Source: Flavobacteriaceae bacterium UBA7684 (GTDB lineage Bacteria > Bacteroidota > Bacteroidia > Flavobacteriales > Flavobacteriaceae). Taken from it: a stretch of DNA of 64,000 nt. Every line of letters begins with the position of its first letter. Position 1 is the first letter of the stretch. The notes beneath the pieces are model-generated. The model was not told the DNA's origin and searched no databases. It saw nothing but the letters and a program-made list of their open reading frames with translations. Shown piece by piece: positions 47,370 through 56,445 of the stretch. Made by a program: the position numbers and the translations under genes. The stretch covers positions 259,111-323,110 of the forward strand of contig DLGW01000016.1 in the NCBI GenBank assembly GCA_002482885.1, given 5' to 3'.

Positions 47370-49172
47370 ATGGATAATTCCTTTTTAACCCTGCAAATAC
47401 AATCGCTCCCCGATAGCCCAGGAGTATATCAGTATTTTGATAAAGACAGCCGAATTTTATATGTAGGGAAAGCTAAAAATCTAAAAAAAAGAGTTTCCTC
47501 GTATTTTAATAAAGTTCACGACAATGCTAAGACTAACGTTTTAGTCAAAAAAATTGTTTCTATTCAGCACATTGTAGTGGCTTCGGAAACTGATGCCTTG
47601 TTGCTTGAAAATTCTTTAATTAAAAAATTACAACCCCGATACAACATTCAGCTAAAAGACGATAAAACCTATCCTTGGATTTGTATTAAAAACGAACGAT
47701 TTCCTAGGGTTTTTGCTACCCGAAGAATGATTAAAGATGGTTCGGAATATTTTGGACCATACACCAATTTTAAAACGGTAAATACCTTATTAGACTTAAT
47801 CAAAGAAGTATATCCACTTAGAACTTGTGCTTATGATTTAAAGCAAGAATCTATTGATGCCCATAAGTTTAAAGTTTGTTTGGAATACCATATTGGAAAT
47901 TGTAAAGGCCCCTGCGAAAATCATCAGGCAGAAAAAGAATATAACCAACACATTCAAGCCGTAAGACAAATTCTAAAAGGAAACTTTAAAGACTCTGTAA
48001 AAGAGTTTAAAATTCTGATGGAGCAATATGCTCAAGAATTGCTCTTTGAAGAGGCTCAAAAAATCAAAAATAAAATAGAAATTCTGCATAATTATCAATC
48101 TAGGTCTACCGTGGTGAATCCTAAAATCACCAACTTGGATGTGTTTAGTATTGTTTCTGATGAATCTTTTGCTTTTGTGAATTTTTTACAAATCATCAAT
48201 GGCGCGATTTTACGTTCACACACCTTAGAAATTCGTAAAAAATTAGAAGAAACCGATGCCGAATTATTAGAAATTGGGATTGTAGAATTAAGAGAACGTT
48301 TTGGATTAACTTCCAAAGAAATGATTGTTTCTGTAGAAGGAATTTCTTTAGGAGAAGATTTAAAAACAGTAGTGCCTAAATCAGGAGACAAAAAAGAACT
48401 GTTAGAATTGTCTTTAAAAAATGCTACTTATTATCGTTTGGAACAACTTAAGCAATTAAAAATAGTTGATCCAGAAAATCATACGGTTAGAATCATGAAG
48501 CAAATGCAAAAAGATTTGCGTTTGAGTTGCGAGCCTAGACACATAGAATGTTTTGATAATTCCAACATACAAGGAACCAATCCTGTGGCGGCTTGCGTAG
48601 TTTTTAAAGATGGTAAACCCAGCAAAAAAGATTATCGACATTTTGCGATTAAAACCGTAGAAGGCCCCAATGATTTTGCGTCTATGTCCGAAGTGGTTTA
48701 TCGCAGATATAAACGCCTATTAGACGAAAACGAACCTTTACCTCAGCTTATTTTAATAGATGGCGGAAAAGGGCAATTATCTGCGGCTTTAAAAAGTTTA
48801 GAGGAACTAAATTTAAGAGGCAAAATTGCCATTATCGGAATTGCTAAAAGATTAGAAGAATTATTTTATCCAGGCGATTCGGCGCCCTTGTATTTAGATA
48901 AAAGGTCAGAAAGCTTAAAAGTATTGCAACAATTACGCAACGAAGCCCACCGATTTGGCATAACTTTCCACAGAAATAAAAGAAGCAAAAATGCTTTACA
49001 ATCTACCTTGGAAAATATTCCAGGAATAGGAGAAAAAACCATGATTGAGTTGTTAAAACACTTCAAATCGGTAAAAAGATTGTCCGAAGCTACAGAAAAT
49101 GAAATTTCTTTGGTAGTAGGTGTTTCAAAAGCCAAAAAAATTTCGCATTTTTATAATACTCAGAAAAAATAA
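47370..49172 (+). CDS. uvrC: Excinuclease ABC subunit UvrC
   Basis: Makes both incisions in nucleotide excision repair. ATG at 47370 (MDNSFLTLQIQSLPDSPGVYQYF) is preferred over GTG at 47361. GIY-YIG nuclease at the N-terminus (SPGVYQYFDKDSRILYVGKAKNLKKRVSSYF), UVR motif for UvrB contact (LLFEEAQKIKNKIEIL, about residue 220), RNase H-like nuclease (CFDNSNIQGTNPVAACVVF), and C-terminal helix-hairpin-helix (NIPGIGEKTMIELLKHFKSVKRL). 600 residues, normal. The patatin gene follows in 5 bases. Confidence 0.97.
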   Translation: MDNSFLTLQIQSLPDSPGVYQYFDKDSRILYVGKAKNLKKRVSSYFNKVHDNAKTNVLVKKIVSIQHIVVASETDALLLENSLIKKLQPRYNIQLKDDKTYPWICIKNERFPRVFATRRMIKDGSEYFGPYTNFKTVNTLLDLIKEVYPLRTCAYDLKQESIDAHKFKVCLEYHIGNCKGPCENHQAEKEYNQHIQAVRQILKGNFKDSVKEFKILMEQYAQELLFEEAQKIKNKIEILHNYQSRSTVVNPKITNLDVFSIVSDESFAFVNFLQIINGAILRSHTLEIRKKLEETDAELLEIGIVELRERFGLTSKEMIVSVEGISLGEDLKTVVPKSGDKKELLELSLKNATYYRLEQLKQLKIVDPENHTVRIMKQMQKDLRLSCEPRHIECFDNSNIQGTNPVAACVVFKDGKPSKKDYRHFAIKTVEGPNDFASMSEVVYRRYKRLLDENEPLPQLILIDGGKGQLSAALKSLEELNLRGKIAIIGIAKRLEELFYPGDSAPLYLDKRSESLKVLQQLRNEAHRFGITFHRNKRSKNALQSTLENIPGIGEKTMIELLKHFKSVKRLSEATENEISLVVGVSKAKKISHFYNTQKK

Positions 49173-49177
49173 TACTC

Positions 49178-51379
49178 ATGCATAAAATTTCGCTTGCGAT
49201 TTTCGCTTTGTTTTTATCCTGCGCTACTTGGGCTCAGGAAAATACAGCGCGTCCAAAAGTGGGATTAGTTTTAAGTGGTGGTGGTGCTAAAGGTTTTGCG
49301 CATGTTGGAGTCATTCGAGTATTAGAACAAATAGGTGTAAAAGTAGATTACATTGCAGGCACCAGTATGGGCGCCGTGGTTGGCGGAATGTATGCCGCGG
49401 GTTATAATGCCAAACAATTGGATTCTATTTTTCAGATCACCGATCCTGATGCTTTAATTAATGATTATCCTATAAAATCTTCTAGAATTTCCGTAGACAA
49501 AAACGACGAAGAAAAATATTCCATCACATTGCCAGTTAGGAATTTTAATGTGGTTTTTCCTGCGGCTTATTCCAAAGGCTTATACAATTATAATTTTTTG
49601 AACGAATTAACACTTCCGGTTCATCATATTAAAGATTTTAGCCAACTGCCCATTCCTTTTTTGTGCGTAGCACAAGATATTGAAACAGGTGAAGAAGTAG
49701 TGCTTAAAGAAGGTAATCTATCTAAGGCTATGGTAGCCAGTAGTGCTTTCCCTTCGTTATATTATCCGGTGGTAATTAATGGCAGAAAATTAGTTGACGG
49801 AGGAATTGTAAATAATTTTCCTGTAGAAGAATTAAAAAAGCTGGGCATGGACATTATTATTGGGGTAAATGTGCAAGACGATTTAAAAAAAGAATCCGAT
49901 ATATCCGGAGGAGCTTCTGGAATCGTGATGCAAATTGCCAATTTTGAAATGGCTAATAAAATGCGTAAAAAAGAAAAATTAGTAGATATATTAATCAAGC
50001 CACAAATTAAAGATTTCAACTTTTTTTCTTTCAGAAATGGAAGAGAAATTATTATCGCAGGCGAAAAATCCGCCCTTGAAAAATATCCACAATTAGCGGA
50101 ATTAGCTCATTATACACAAGGAGTTACTCAAAACAAAGGAACAAAAGCACCCGACAGTATTTATGTAAATAAAATAACTGTAAACAAACTAAAATACTAT
50201 AATCGTGATTATGTATTAGGAAAGTTAAGATTCAAATCAGGGTCTAAAATTCCAACCAAAAGATTGTATAATGGAATTATTAATTTGAACGCTACCAAAA
50301 ACTTCAAAAGAATAGATTATTCTTTAGATAACAGTAGTAATTTAAACATTAATCTTACCGAAAATGACTACAATACTTATCTTAGAATAGGGGCTCATTA
50401 CGATCATGTTTATAAATCAGGGATACTGCTAAATCTGACACAAAAACACCTGCTTTTTATGAATGATGTGTTGTCTATAGATGTAGTTTTAGGGGATTCC
50501 TATCGTTGGATAATAGATTATTATATAGATAATGGATTTAATTGGAGTTTTGGTACCCGTACCCGATACAATCGATTTAATTATAATTTAGAAAATGATT
50601 TTCAACAAGGAAAAACTTTTAAAAAGTTAGGGATAAGTACGGCAAATATCGATTATAATGACTTTAGCATGGAAGGTTATGTGCAAACAGTGATGTTTAA
50701 AAAGTTTTATTCTAGCGCAGGATTCGAAGGCCGTTATTTAAGAGTTCAGTCCAATACCATAAAAGACACCCGTGGAATATTCGAAAATGATTTTTTATTT
50801 AACTTTTTTGGTAGAATGAAATACGATGGTTTAGACAAATCGTTCTTCCCAAAAAAAGGTTGGTATTTTAGTGGAGATTTTCAAACTTACTTATTTTCTT
50901 ATAGATTTTTAAGGTCTTTCGAACCGTTTTATATGGCAAAATCAGATTTTGGATTTGTGTTGCCTTTAAATAATAAATTAAATGTTTTTGTACAAAACGA
51001 AGGGGGATTTACCATACAAAATCATGGTTCTCCGTACCTAAATTATTTTTTAGGCGGTTACGGTTATAATATGTTAAACACCTTTAGATATTTTCATGGA
51101 TATGATTTCTTTTCATTATCAGGAGACAGCTACGTAAAAGGAACGATTACGGTTGATTATGAATTTTACCGTAAACATCATTTAAATGTAATCGCTAATT
51201 ACTGCAACATAGGAGATGATATTTTTAAAACAGGGGAATGGATAACATCACCTAATTACTCAGGTTACGCTTTAGGATATTCCTATGAAACTTTTATAGG
51301 ACCTGTTGAAGTAAAACAAAGTTGGTCTCCAGAAACAAAAAACAGGTTTACTTTGGTCAGTGTTGGTTTTAGATTTTAG
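49178..51379 (+). CDS. Patatin-like phospholipase with C-terminal outer-membrane barrel
   Basis: A 733-residue surface or outer-membrane lipase. Signal peptide ends TWAQ. The patatin domain (about residues 27-320) has the oxyanion loop GGGAKG, nucleophile Ser in GTSMG and catalytic Asp in DGGIVNNFP. A linker of POTRA-like type (INKITVNKLKYYNRDYVLGKL) and a long beta-barrel domain (about 400-733) with alternating strands follow and the chain ends FTLVSVGFRF, with the terminal aromatic of outer-membrane barrels. This lipase-barrel plan recalls the PlpD/type Vd class. It sits after uvrC. Confidence 0.88.
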   Translation: MHKISLAIFALFLSCATWAQENTARPKVGLVLSGGGAKGFAHVGVIRVLEQIGVKVDYIAGTSMGAVVGGMYAAGYNAKQLDSIFQITDPDALINDYPIKSSRISVDKNDEEKYSITLPVRNFNVVFPAAYSKGLYNYNFLNELTLPVHHIKDFSQLPIPFLCVAQDIETGEEVVLKEGNLSKAMVASSAFPSLYYPVVINGRKLVDGGIVNNFPVEELKKLGMDIIIGVNVQDDLKKESDISGGASGIVMQIANFEMANKMRKKEKLVDILIKPQIKDFNFFSFRNGREIIIAGEKSALEKYPQLAELAHYTQGVTQNKGTKAPDSIYVNKITVNKLKYYNRDYVLGKLRFKSGSKIPTKRLYNGIINLNATKNFKRIDYSLDNSSNLNINLTENDYNTYLRIGAHYDHVYKSGILLNLTQKHLLFMNDVLSIDVVLGDSYRWIIDYYIDNGFNWSFGTRTRYNRFNYNLENDFQQGKTFKKLGISTANIDYNDFSMEGYVQTVMFKKFYSSAGFEGRYLRVQSNTIKDTRGIFENDFLFNFFGRMKYDGLDKSFFPKKGWYFSGDFQTYLFSYRFLRSFEPFYMAKSDFGFVLPLNNKLNVFVQNEGGFTIQNHGSPYLNYFLGGYGYNMLNTFRYFHGYDFFSLSGDSYVKGTITVDYEFYRKHHLNVIANYCNIGDDIFKTGEWITSPNYSGYALGYSYETFIGPVEVKQSWSPETKNRFTLVSVGFRF

Positions 51380-51421
51380 TTTTGGAACGTTAATTGCAAT
51401 TACCTATAAAAAAACCAAAAC

Positions 51422-52189
51422 ATGAAAAATCTATTCAGTACTATATTTATTTTATTCATTACGATTATTAATGCCCAAAATAAGACTGCTTATCAGTCAG
51501 GAGAGCATTTTTTATTTAATGTAAGTTACGGATTCATTAATGCTGGAAAGGCTACTTTAGAATTGTCAGAATCTCGTTTAAACGATAAAAAAGTATTTTT
51601 TGCCAAAGGTTATGGGTATACTACAGGCATGGCAAAGATGTTTTTTAAAGTAGAAGATCATTACCACAGTTATTTTGATAAAAATTCAGGGGAACCCTAT
51701 CAATCTGTTAGAGACATTCACGAAGGAGGATACGAAAAAAAACAACATACTTATTTTGACAACATTAAAAATACTGCAGTTTTAAAAGATCTTCAAAAAA
51801 AGACAGAACATGTATTTAATGTGCCTAATCAGGTTCAAGATGTGGTTTCAGCTTTTTATTATTTAAGAAATCATCCAGGAATAGACACCATCAAAGAAGG
51901 ACAAACTTTAGTGATTAATATGTTTTTTGATGATGAATTAATCAATTTTAAATTAAAATTTTCACACAGAGAAGTGTTAAAAACCAAAGTAGGAAAAGTA
52001 GCCACTATGGTTTTTAAACCTTACGTATTAAAGGGTAGAGTTTTTAAAGAAAGCGAGAGTTTAACCATGTGGGTTTCCGATGATTTAAACAAAATTCCCC
52101 TAAGAATTAAAGCTGATTTATTAGTGGGTTCTATTAAAGCTGACTTGGAAAGTTATAAAGGATTAAAACACCCTTTAGCTCTTAGATAA
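51422..52189 (+). CDS. DUF3108-family periplasmic protein
   Basis: A 255-residue exported protein with a signal peptide (ends INAQ). The mature part starts YQSGEHFLFNVSYGFINAGKATLEL, characteristic of the DUF3108 family, an envelope protein family of unknown role with a beta-rich fold. The SLTMWVSDDLNKIPLRIKADLLVGSIKADL ending is also typical. No enzyme motif. It stands 42 bases after the patatin gene; a peptidoglycan peptidase and pgi come further on, after the signalling genes. Confidence 0.82.
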   Translation: MKNLFSTIFILFITIINAQNKTAYQSGEHFLFNVSYGFINAGKATLELSESRLNDKKVFFAKGYGYTTGMAKMFFKVEDHYHSYFDKNSGEPYQSVRDIHEGGYEKKQHTYFDNIKNTAVLKDLQKKTEHVFNVPNQVQDVVSAFYYLRNHPGIDTIKEGQTLVINMFFDDELINFKLKFSHREVLKTKVGKVATMVFKPYVLKGRVFKESESLTMWVSDDLNKIPLRIKADLLVGSIKADLESYKGLKHPLALR

Positions 52190-52270
52190 ACTAAAAAAAT
52201 GTCCTTAAGTTTCAAAGACACGTTAATTTTTTTTGTAACTTCAAGTAACTAACCAAAAAAAATAACGTTC

Positions 52271-52798
52271 ATGAAAACAGAACTAACTAATCAGGAAGTT
52301 AGCATTGCTATTGTGGAAGACAACAGCATTTATGCTAAAGTGATTGAAAAAGAATTGTTCAATCGAAAATTCATCAACTTTAAAACTTACTCAACAGGCG
52401 AAGAGTTTTTTGAAAAACAAAACGAACCTATTGATGTTTTAATCTTAGATTATCATTTAGATAGCGTAAACCCCAACGCTATGGATGGTTTAGAAGTCAT
52501 TAAAAAACTCAAAACCATTTTTCCGGAAACTTATGTCATTATGCTTTCTGCAGATGATAATATTAATGTGGCCGTAGTGGCTTTAAGACATGGCGCACAC
52601 GAATACATTGTAAAAAGCGAAACGGCAAGTACTCGAATGGAAATGGCCTTAAACGCCGTTAGAAATGCCATTAATCAAACCAGAGATTTAAAAGATTCTA
52701 AAAAGGTTAATGCAGTGATGTTGGTGGTGTATGTTTTAGTCATTTTGGCGGTGTACGCACTTAGTTTATTATACCCAAGTTTATTTAAAATGGGTTAA
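52271..52798 (+). CDS. Response regulator receiver with C-terminal membrane anchor
   Basis: A 175-residue protein. Residues about 10-135 form a receiver domain: acidic pocket (AIVEDNS), phospho-acceptor D60 in VLILDYHLDS, conserved Ser/Thr (MLSADD) and Lys (EYIVKSE). There is no DNA-binding or enzymatic output domain. Instead a single hydrophobic helix of about 22 residues (VMLVVYVLVILAVYALSLLYP) ends the chain, so the receiver would be tethered on the inner face of the membrane. The next gene, separated by a strong terminator, is a large hybrid kinase. Partner kinase unknown. Confidence 0.85.
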   Translation: MKTELTNQEVSIAIVEDNSIYAKVIEKELFNRKFINFKTYSTGEEFFEKQNEPIDVLILDYHLDSVNPNAMDGLEVIKKLKTIFPETYVIMLSADDNINVAVVALRHGAHEYIVKSETASTRMEMALNAVRNAINQTRDLKDSKKVNAVMLVVYVLVILAVYALSLLYPSLFKMG

Positions 52799-52818
52799 CT
52801 GCTCTACTCTTTTATTTT

Positions 52819-52856
52819 AACTCTTAATAATCCAAAAAGGATTATTAAGAGTTTAT
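52819..52856 (+). terminator. Strong terminator between the receiver and kinase genes
   Basis: AACTCTTAATAATCC pairs perfectly with GGATTATTAAGAGTT around AAAAA (15-bp stem), followed by TATT. It separates the two signalling genes, so each is probably transcribed separately. Confidence 0.85.
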
Positions 52857-52902
52857 TCACTTCACTGGTAAGGTCTGATTCCCAACTTTAAATTTTAAGA
52901 CC

Positions 52903-55900
52903 ATGTATGTATTAGTTATAGAAAATGATCCCGTAGATCAACAGCTGATCAATACGGTACTTCAGAAAACAGAATTGGACATGAGGGTTTCTTTTGCATC
53001 CTCTCCTGCTGAACTTTCTAAAAATTGCCCTTATAAAAGCTACGATTTTATATTTATCAGTTATAATCTGCCAGGTACTAATGGCGTAGATTATACCAAA
53101 TATCTAAGAGAACGAGGCTGTACTTGTACCATAGTTTTAATTACCGAAAACGACAATATATTAATTGCAGAACAAGCCATAGAGGCTGGTGCTAATAATT
53201 ACATAACCAAAGAATTATTGCATCCCTTTGTGTTGCGATCTATCATCAGAAGTTCTTTAAATATTAATAAATCAGAGCAAAAAATTTGGACTTTATTGCA
53301 AAGACAAGAAAACATTATACAGTCTGCTAATATAGGTACTTGGGAATGGGATTTGCTAAATGATAAAGCTGTTTTAAACGATAAATGGTTTCAAATTTTG
53401 GGATATAATAGGGAAGACTTAGAACCCATGAACAATAATAAATGGGTACAAATGGTACACCCAGACGATATAGAAAAATCTCAGAATTTATTGGTAAAAT
53501 GTTTTAAACGAGAAATAGATTTTTACGATAATGAATTGCGACTTAAAAGTAAAAATGGTGAATGGATTTGGATTCATGACAAAGGAAAAATAGTGGAATG
53601 GGACGCAGACGGAAAAGCTATAAAAATGTTTGGAACCCTGTCTAATATTCATGAAAGAAGAACCCAGTCCGAAAAAGTACTTCAATTAAAAGAATTGTTA
53701 GAACGCACCAACCATGCTGCAAGAATAGGCACTTGGGAATCTAACTTTGATACTAAAGAATTGTATTTGTCAAAAATTCTAAAAGATATTTTAGAGATTG
53801 CTCCAGAAGAAAATCCGCCTTTAGATATCGCTGTTGACATGTGTAAAGAAGGCTATCATCGCGAAAAGATGAAAAAATCTATACAACAATTAGCAACAAC
53901 CGGAAAATCTTTTAGTGGAGATTATTTGTTAATCACCGCTAAAGGAAAAGAAATTTGGATTAGAGTTATTGGATTGGCCGAATTTAAAAATGGAGTTTGT
54001 GTCAGAATATATGGTTCTACACAAGATATAGATGGACATAAAAGTATAGAGCTACAGTTGTTGAATAGTCAACGTAAAATTAAATCCATCATATCTACCA
54101 TTCCAGGAATTACGTACAGATGTAAAAATGATCCAACATACACTATGGAATTTATGAGTGACGAAATGGAACGTATGACCGGATATCCTGTTGCTGATTT
54201 TATTAATAATGCTAAAAAAACATTTTCAGACATTATTCATCCAGACGATATTGAACATGTCGTTCAAAAAATAAACGAGGGAGTTAAAAATAAAAGTATT
54301 TATGAATTTACCTACAGAATTATCTGTTTAGACGAAAGTATAAAATGGGTATACGAAAAAGGACATGGCATTTATAATGAACAACATCAAGTAGAATATC
54401 TAGAAGGTGTAATTCTAGATTATACCCCTCAAAAACAAACCGAAAAAGAACTGGCAAAAACCCAAGAAATGTTGGAGCAATCCAATCAAGCCGCCCGAAT
54501 AGGTACTTGGGAAATAGACATAGCAACCCATTTATTGCACCTGTCTAAAGTTACCCGAGAAATACACGAATTGCCCGAGGATGAAATCTTGTACTTTGAG
54601 GACATTCTTAAATTTTACGAAGACAAAATTTATCGAAAAAAATTAATAGAAGTGTTTTATGCAGCCATAGAACACGGGGATAATTTTGACACAGAAGTTG
54701 AATTAGTTACCGCCGAAGGACATAAAATTTGGGTAAGAATTATAGGATTGGTGCAAGTAAACGAAAATCATCAAAAAAGATTATACGGTACATTTCAGGA
54801 CATCAACAATCAAAAACGAATAGAAGAAGAATTGGTAAAAGCCAAAGAAATAGCAGAACAATCGGTGGCCATAAAAAATGATTTTTTAGCCAATATGAGT
54901 CATGAAATTCGCACCCCAATGAATGCCATTATGGGATTTTCAGACATTTTAAAACAAACGCATTTAGATGAAAATCAAAAAGAATGTGTGGAAACCATAG
55001 GCGTAGCTGCTAATAATTTACTGTACATTATTAATGACATTTTGGATTTTTCTAAGATTGAATCAGGAAAAATGAAAATAGTAAACGAACCGTTTGATTT
55101 AAAAGAAACTATACAGCGTGTTGAAAAATTATTAATTGTAAGAATTAAAGAAAAAGGCTTAGACTATCGTTTTGAATCTAGTGAAGATTTGCCACAGTAT
55201 TTACTAGGAGATAGCGTTCGACTCAGTCAAATATTGGTAAATTTAATCGGGAATGCGATAAAGTTTACCCATAAAGGATTTATTCAGTTTTCGGTAATGC
55301 TTTTACAGCAAGATCAAGATTCGTGTACCATAAAGTTCTCGATTAAAGATACAGGCATAGGCATGTCTAAAGACAAGTTGGATTATATTTTTGAACGATT
55401 TACTCAGGCAGAATCCTTTATTACCCGCAAGTACGGAGGAACAGGTTTAGGATTAAGTATTAGTAAATCTTTAATAGAATTACAAGGAGGGCAATTACAG
55501 GTGATTTCAGAACCCGAACAAGGTTCCGAGTTTTATTTTGAATTGAGTTTTAAAAAATCTGATAAAATTCAATCTAAAACAGAAGAAACTCAAATAACGA
55601 ATATTAAAGCCAATAAAGAGGTTAAAATCTTATTGTTCGAAGACAATTTGTTTAATCAACGATTGGCTATAAAATCAGTAGAATCTTTCGGTTTTTCAAT
55701 AGATGCGGCTATCGATGGCGAAATTGGCTTAGCATTATTAAAACAAAATACTTATGATTTGATTTTAATGGATTTACAAATGCCGGGTATGAGTGGTTAT
55801 GATGTAACCCGTGTGATTCGAGAAGATTTAAAAATGAATATTCCGATTATTGCCATGACGGCTCACTCTTTAGTTGGAGAAAAAGACCGTTGTTTAGAAG

Positions 55901-56376
55901 CAGGCATGAATGATTATTTATCTAAACCCTTTAAGCAAGATGATTTAAAAGAAAAAATTAATGAGGTTTTGCAAAGAACCAATGAACACACTTTAAAAAA
56001 AGAATCTGCAACTATAAAACCAAACAATATGGAACCAGCTATTAACGTTTCTTATTTAAAAGAACTATCCAACGGCGACAAATCTTTTGAAAAAGAATTA
56101 TTGGATTTGTTTTTAAATGATACTTCAAAAGATATGCACCTTATCAAAGAGTCTTTCGGACAAAAAAATATCAATAAAATCCGAGAAATTAGCCATAAAA
56201 TAAAACCTTCGTTACAAGTAATTGGAGCTACCCTTTTACAACAAAAAATAGATTTGCTTAAAAGAAAAATCATGGAAGAAGACATTTATGATGATGTTTT
56301 ATGCCAAGATGTTTTGAATGAATTTAGCAAGTGTGAGACGGAAATTAATGAACTATTAACAAAAGATTATGCCTGA
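52903..56376 (+). CDS. Hybrid histidine kinase with pseudo-receiver, four PAS, two-step phosphorelay
   Basis: A 1157-residue cytoplasmic sensor without transmembrane helix. Order: N-terminal receiver (about 1-120) whose phospho-acceptor Asp is replaced by Ser at position 53 (FISYNLPG) although the acidic pocket (IENDPVD) and Lys remain; four PAS domains (about 134-255, 263-380, 388-510, 520-640), PAS2 and PAS4 being sister copies (ARIGTWE); HisKA with H667 in SHEIRTP; HATPase with NLIGNAIKF, DTGIGM and GGTGLGL; a normal receiver with D957 in LMDLQMPG; and an Hpt domain with H1098 in ISHKIKP. The chain encodes a full phosphorelay, whose last acceptor (another protein) is unknown. Confidence 0.93.
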   Translation: MYVLVIENDPVDQQLINTVLQKTELDMRVSFASSPAELSKNCPYKSYDFIFISYNLPGTNGVDYTKYLRERGCTCTIVLITENDNILIAEQAIEAGANNYITKELLHPFVLRSIIRSSLNINKSEQKIWTLLQRQENIIQSANIGTWEWDLLNDKAVLNDKWFQILGYNREDLEPMNNNKWVQMVHPDDIEKSQNLLVKCFKREIDFYDNELRLKSKNGEWIWIHDKGKIVEWDADGKAIKMFGTLSNIHERRTQSEKVLQLKELLERTNHAARIGTWESNFDTKELYLSKILKDILEIAPEENPPLDIAVDMCKEGYHREKMKKSIQQLATTGKSFSGDYLLITAKGKEIWIRVIGLAEFKNGVCVRIYGSTQDIDGHKSIELQLLNSQRKIKSIISTIPGITYRCKNDPTYTMEFMSDEMERMTGYPVADFINNAKKTFSDIIHPDDIEHVVQKINEGVKNKSIYEFTYRIICLDESIKWVYEKGHGIYNEQHQVEYLEGVILDYTPQKQTEKELAKTQEMLEQSNQAARIGTWEIDIATHLLHLSKVTREIHELPEDEILYFEDILKFYEDKIYRKKLIEVFYAAIEHGDNFDTEVELVTAEGHKIWVRIIGLVQVNENHQKRLYGTFQDINNQKRIEEELVKAKEIAEQSVAIKNDFLANMSHEIRTPMNAIMGFSDILKQTHLDENQKECVETIGVAANNLLYIINDILDFSKIESGKMKIVNEPFDLKETIQRVEKLLIVRIKEKGLDYRFESSEDLPQYLLGDSVRLSQILVNLIGNAIKFTHKGFIQFSVMLLQQDQDSCTIKFSIKDTGIGMSKDKLDYIFERFTQAESFITRKYGGTGLGLSISKSLIELQGGQLQVISEPEQGSEFYFELSFKKSDKIQSKTEETQITNIKANKEVKILLFEDNLFNQRLAIKSVESFGFSIDAAIDGEIGLALLKQNTYDLILMDLQMPGMSGYDVTRVIREDLKMNIPIIAMTAHSLVGEKDRCLEAGMNDYLSKPFKQDDLKEKINEVLQRTNEHTLKKESATIKPNNMEPAINVSYLKELSNGDKSFEKELLDLFLNDTSKDMHLIKESFGQKNINKIREISHKIKPSLQVIGATLLQQKIDLLKRKIMEEDIYDDVLCQDVLNEFSKCETEINELLTKDYA

Positions 56377-56445
56377 TAAATTACAATAAGGTAGGCGGTT
56401 ACATATTTTTTTTTCAAATTTGCACTTCTTGAAAAACAAACCTTT

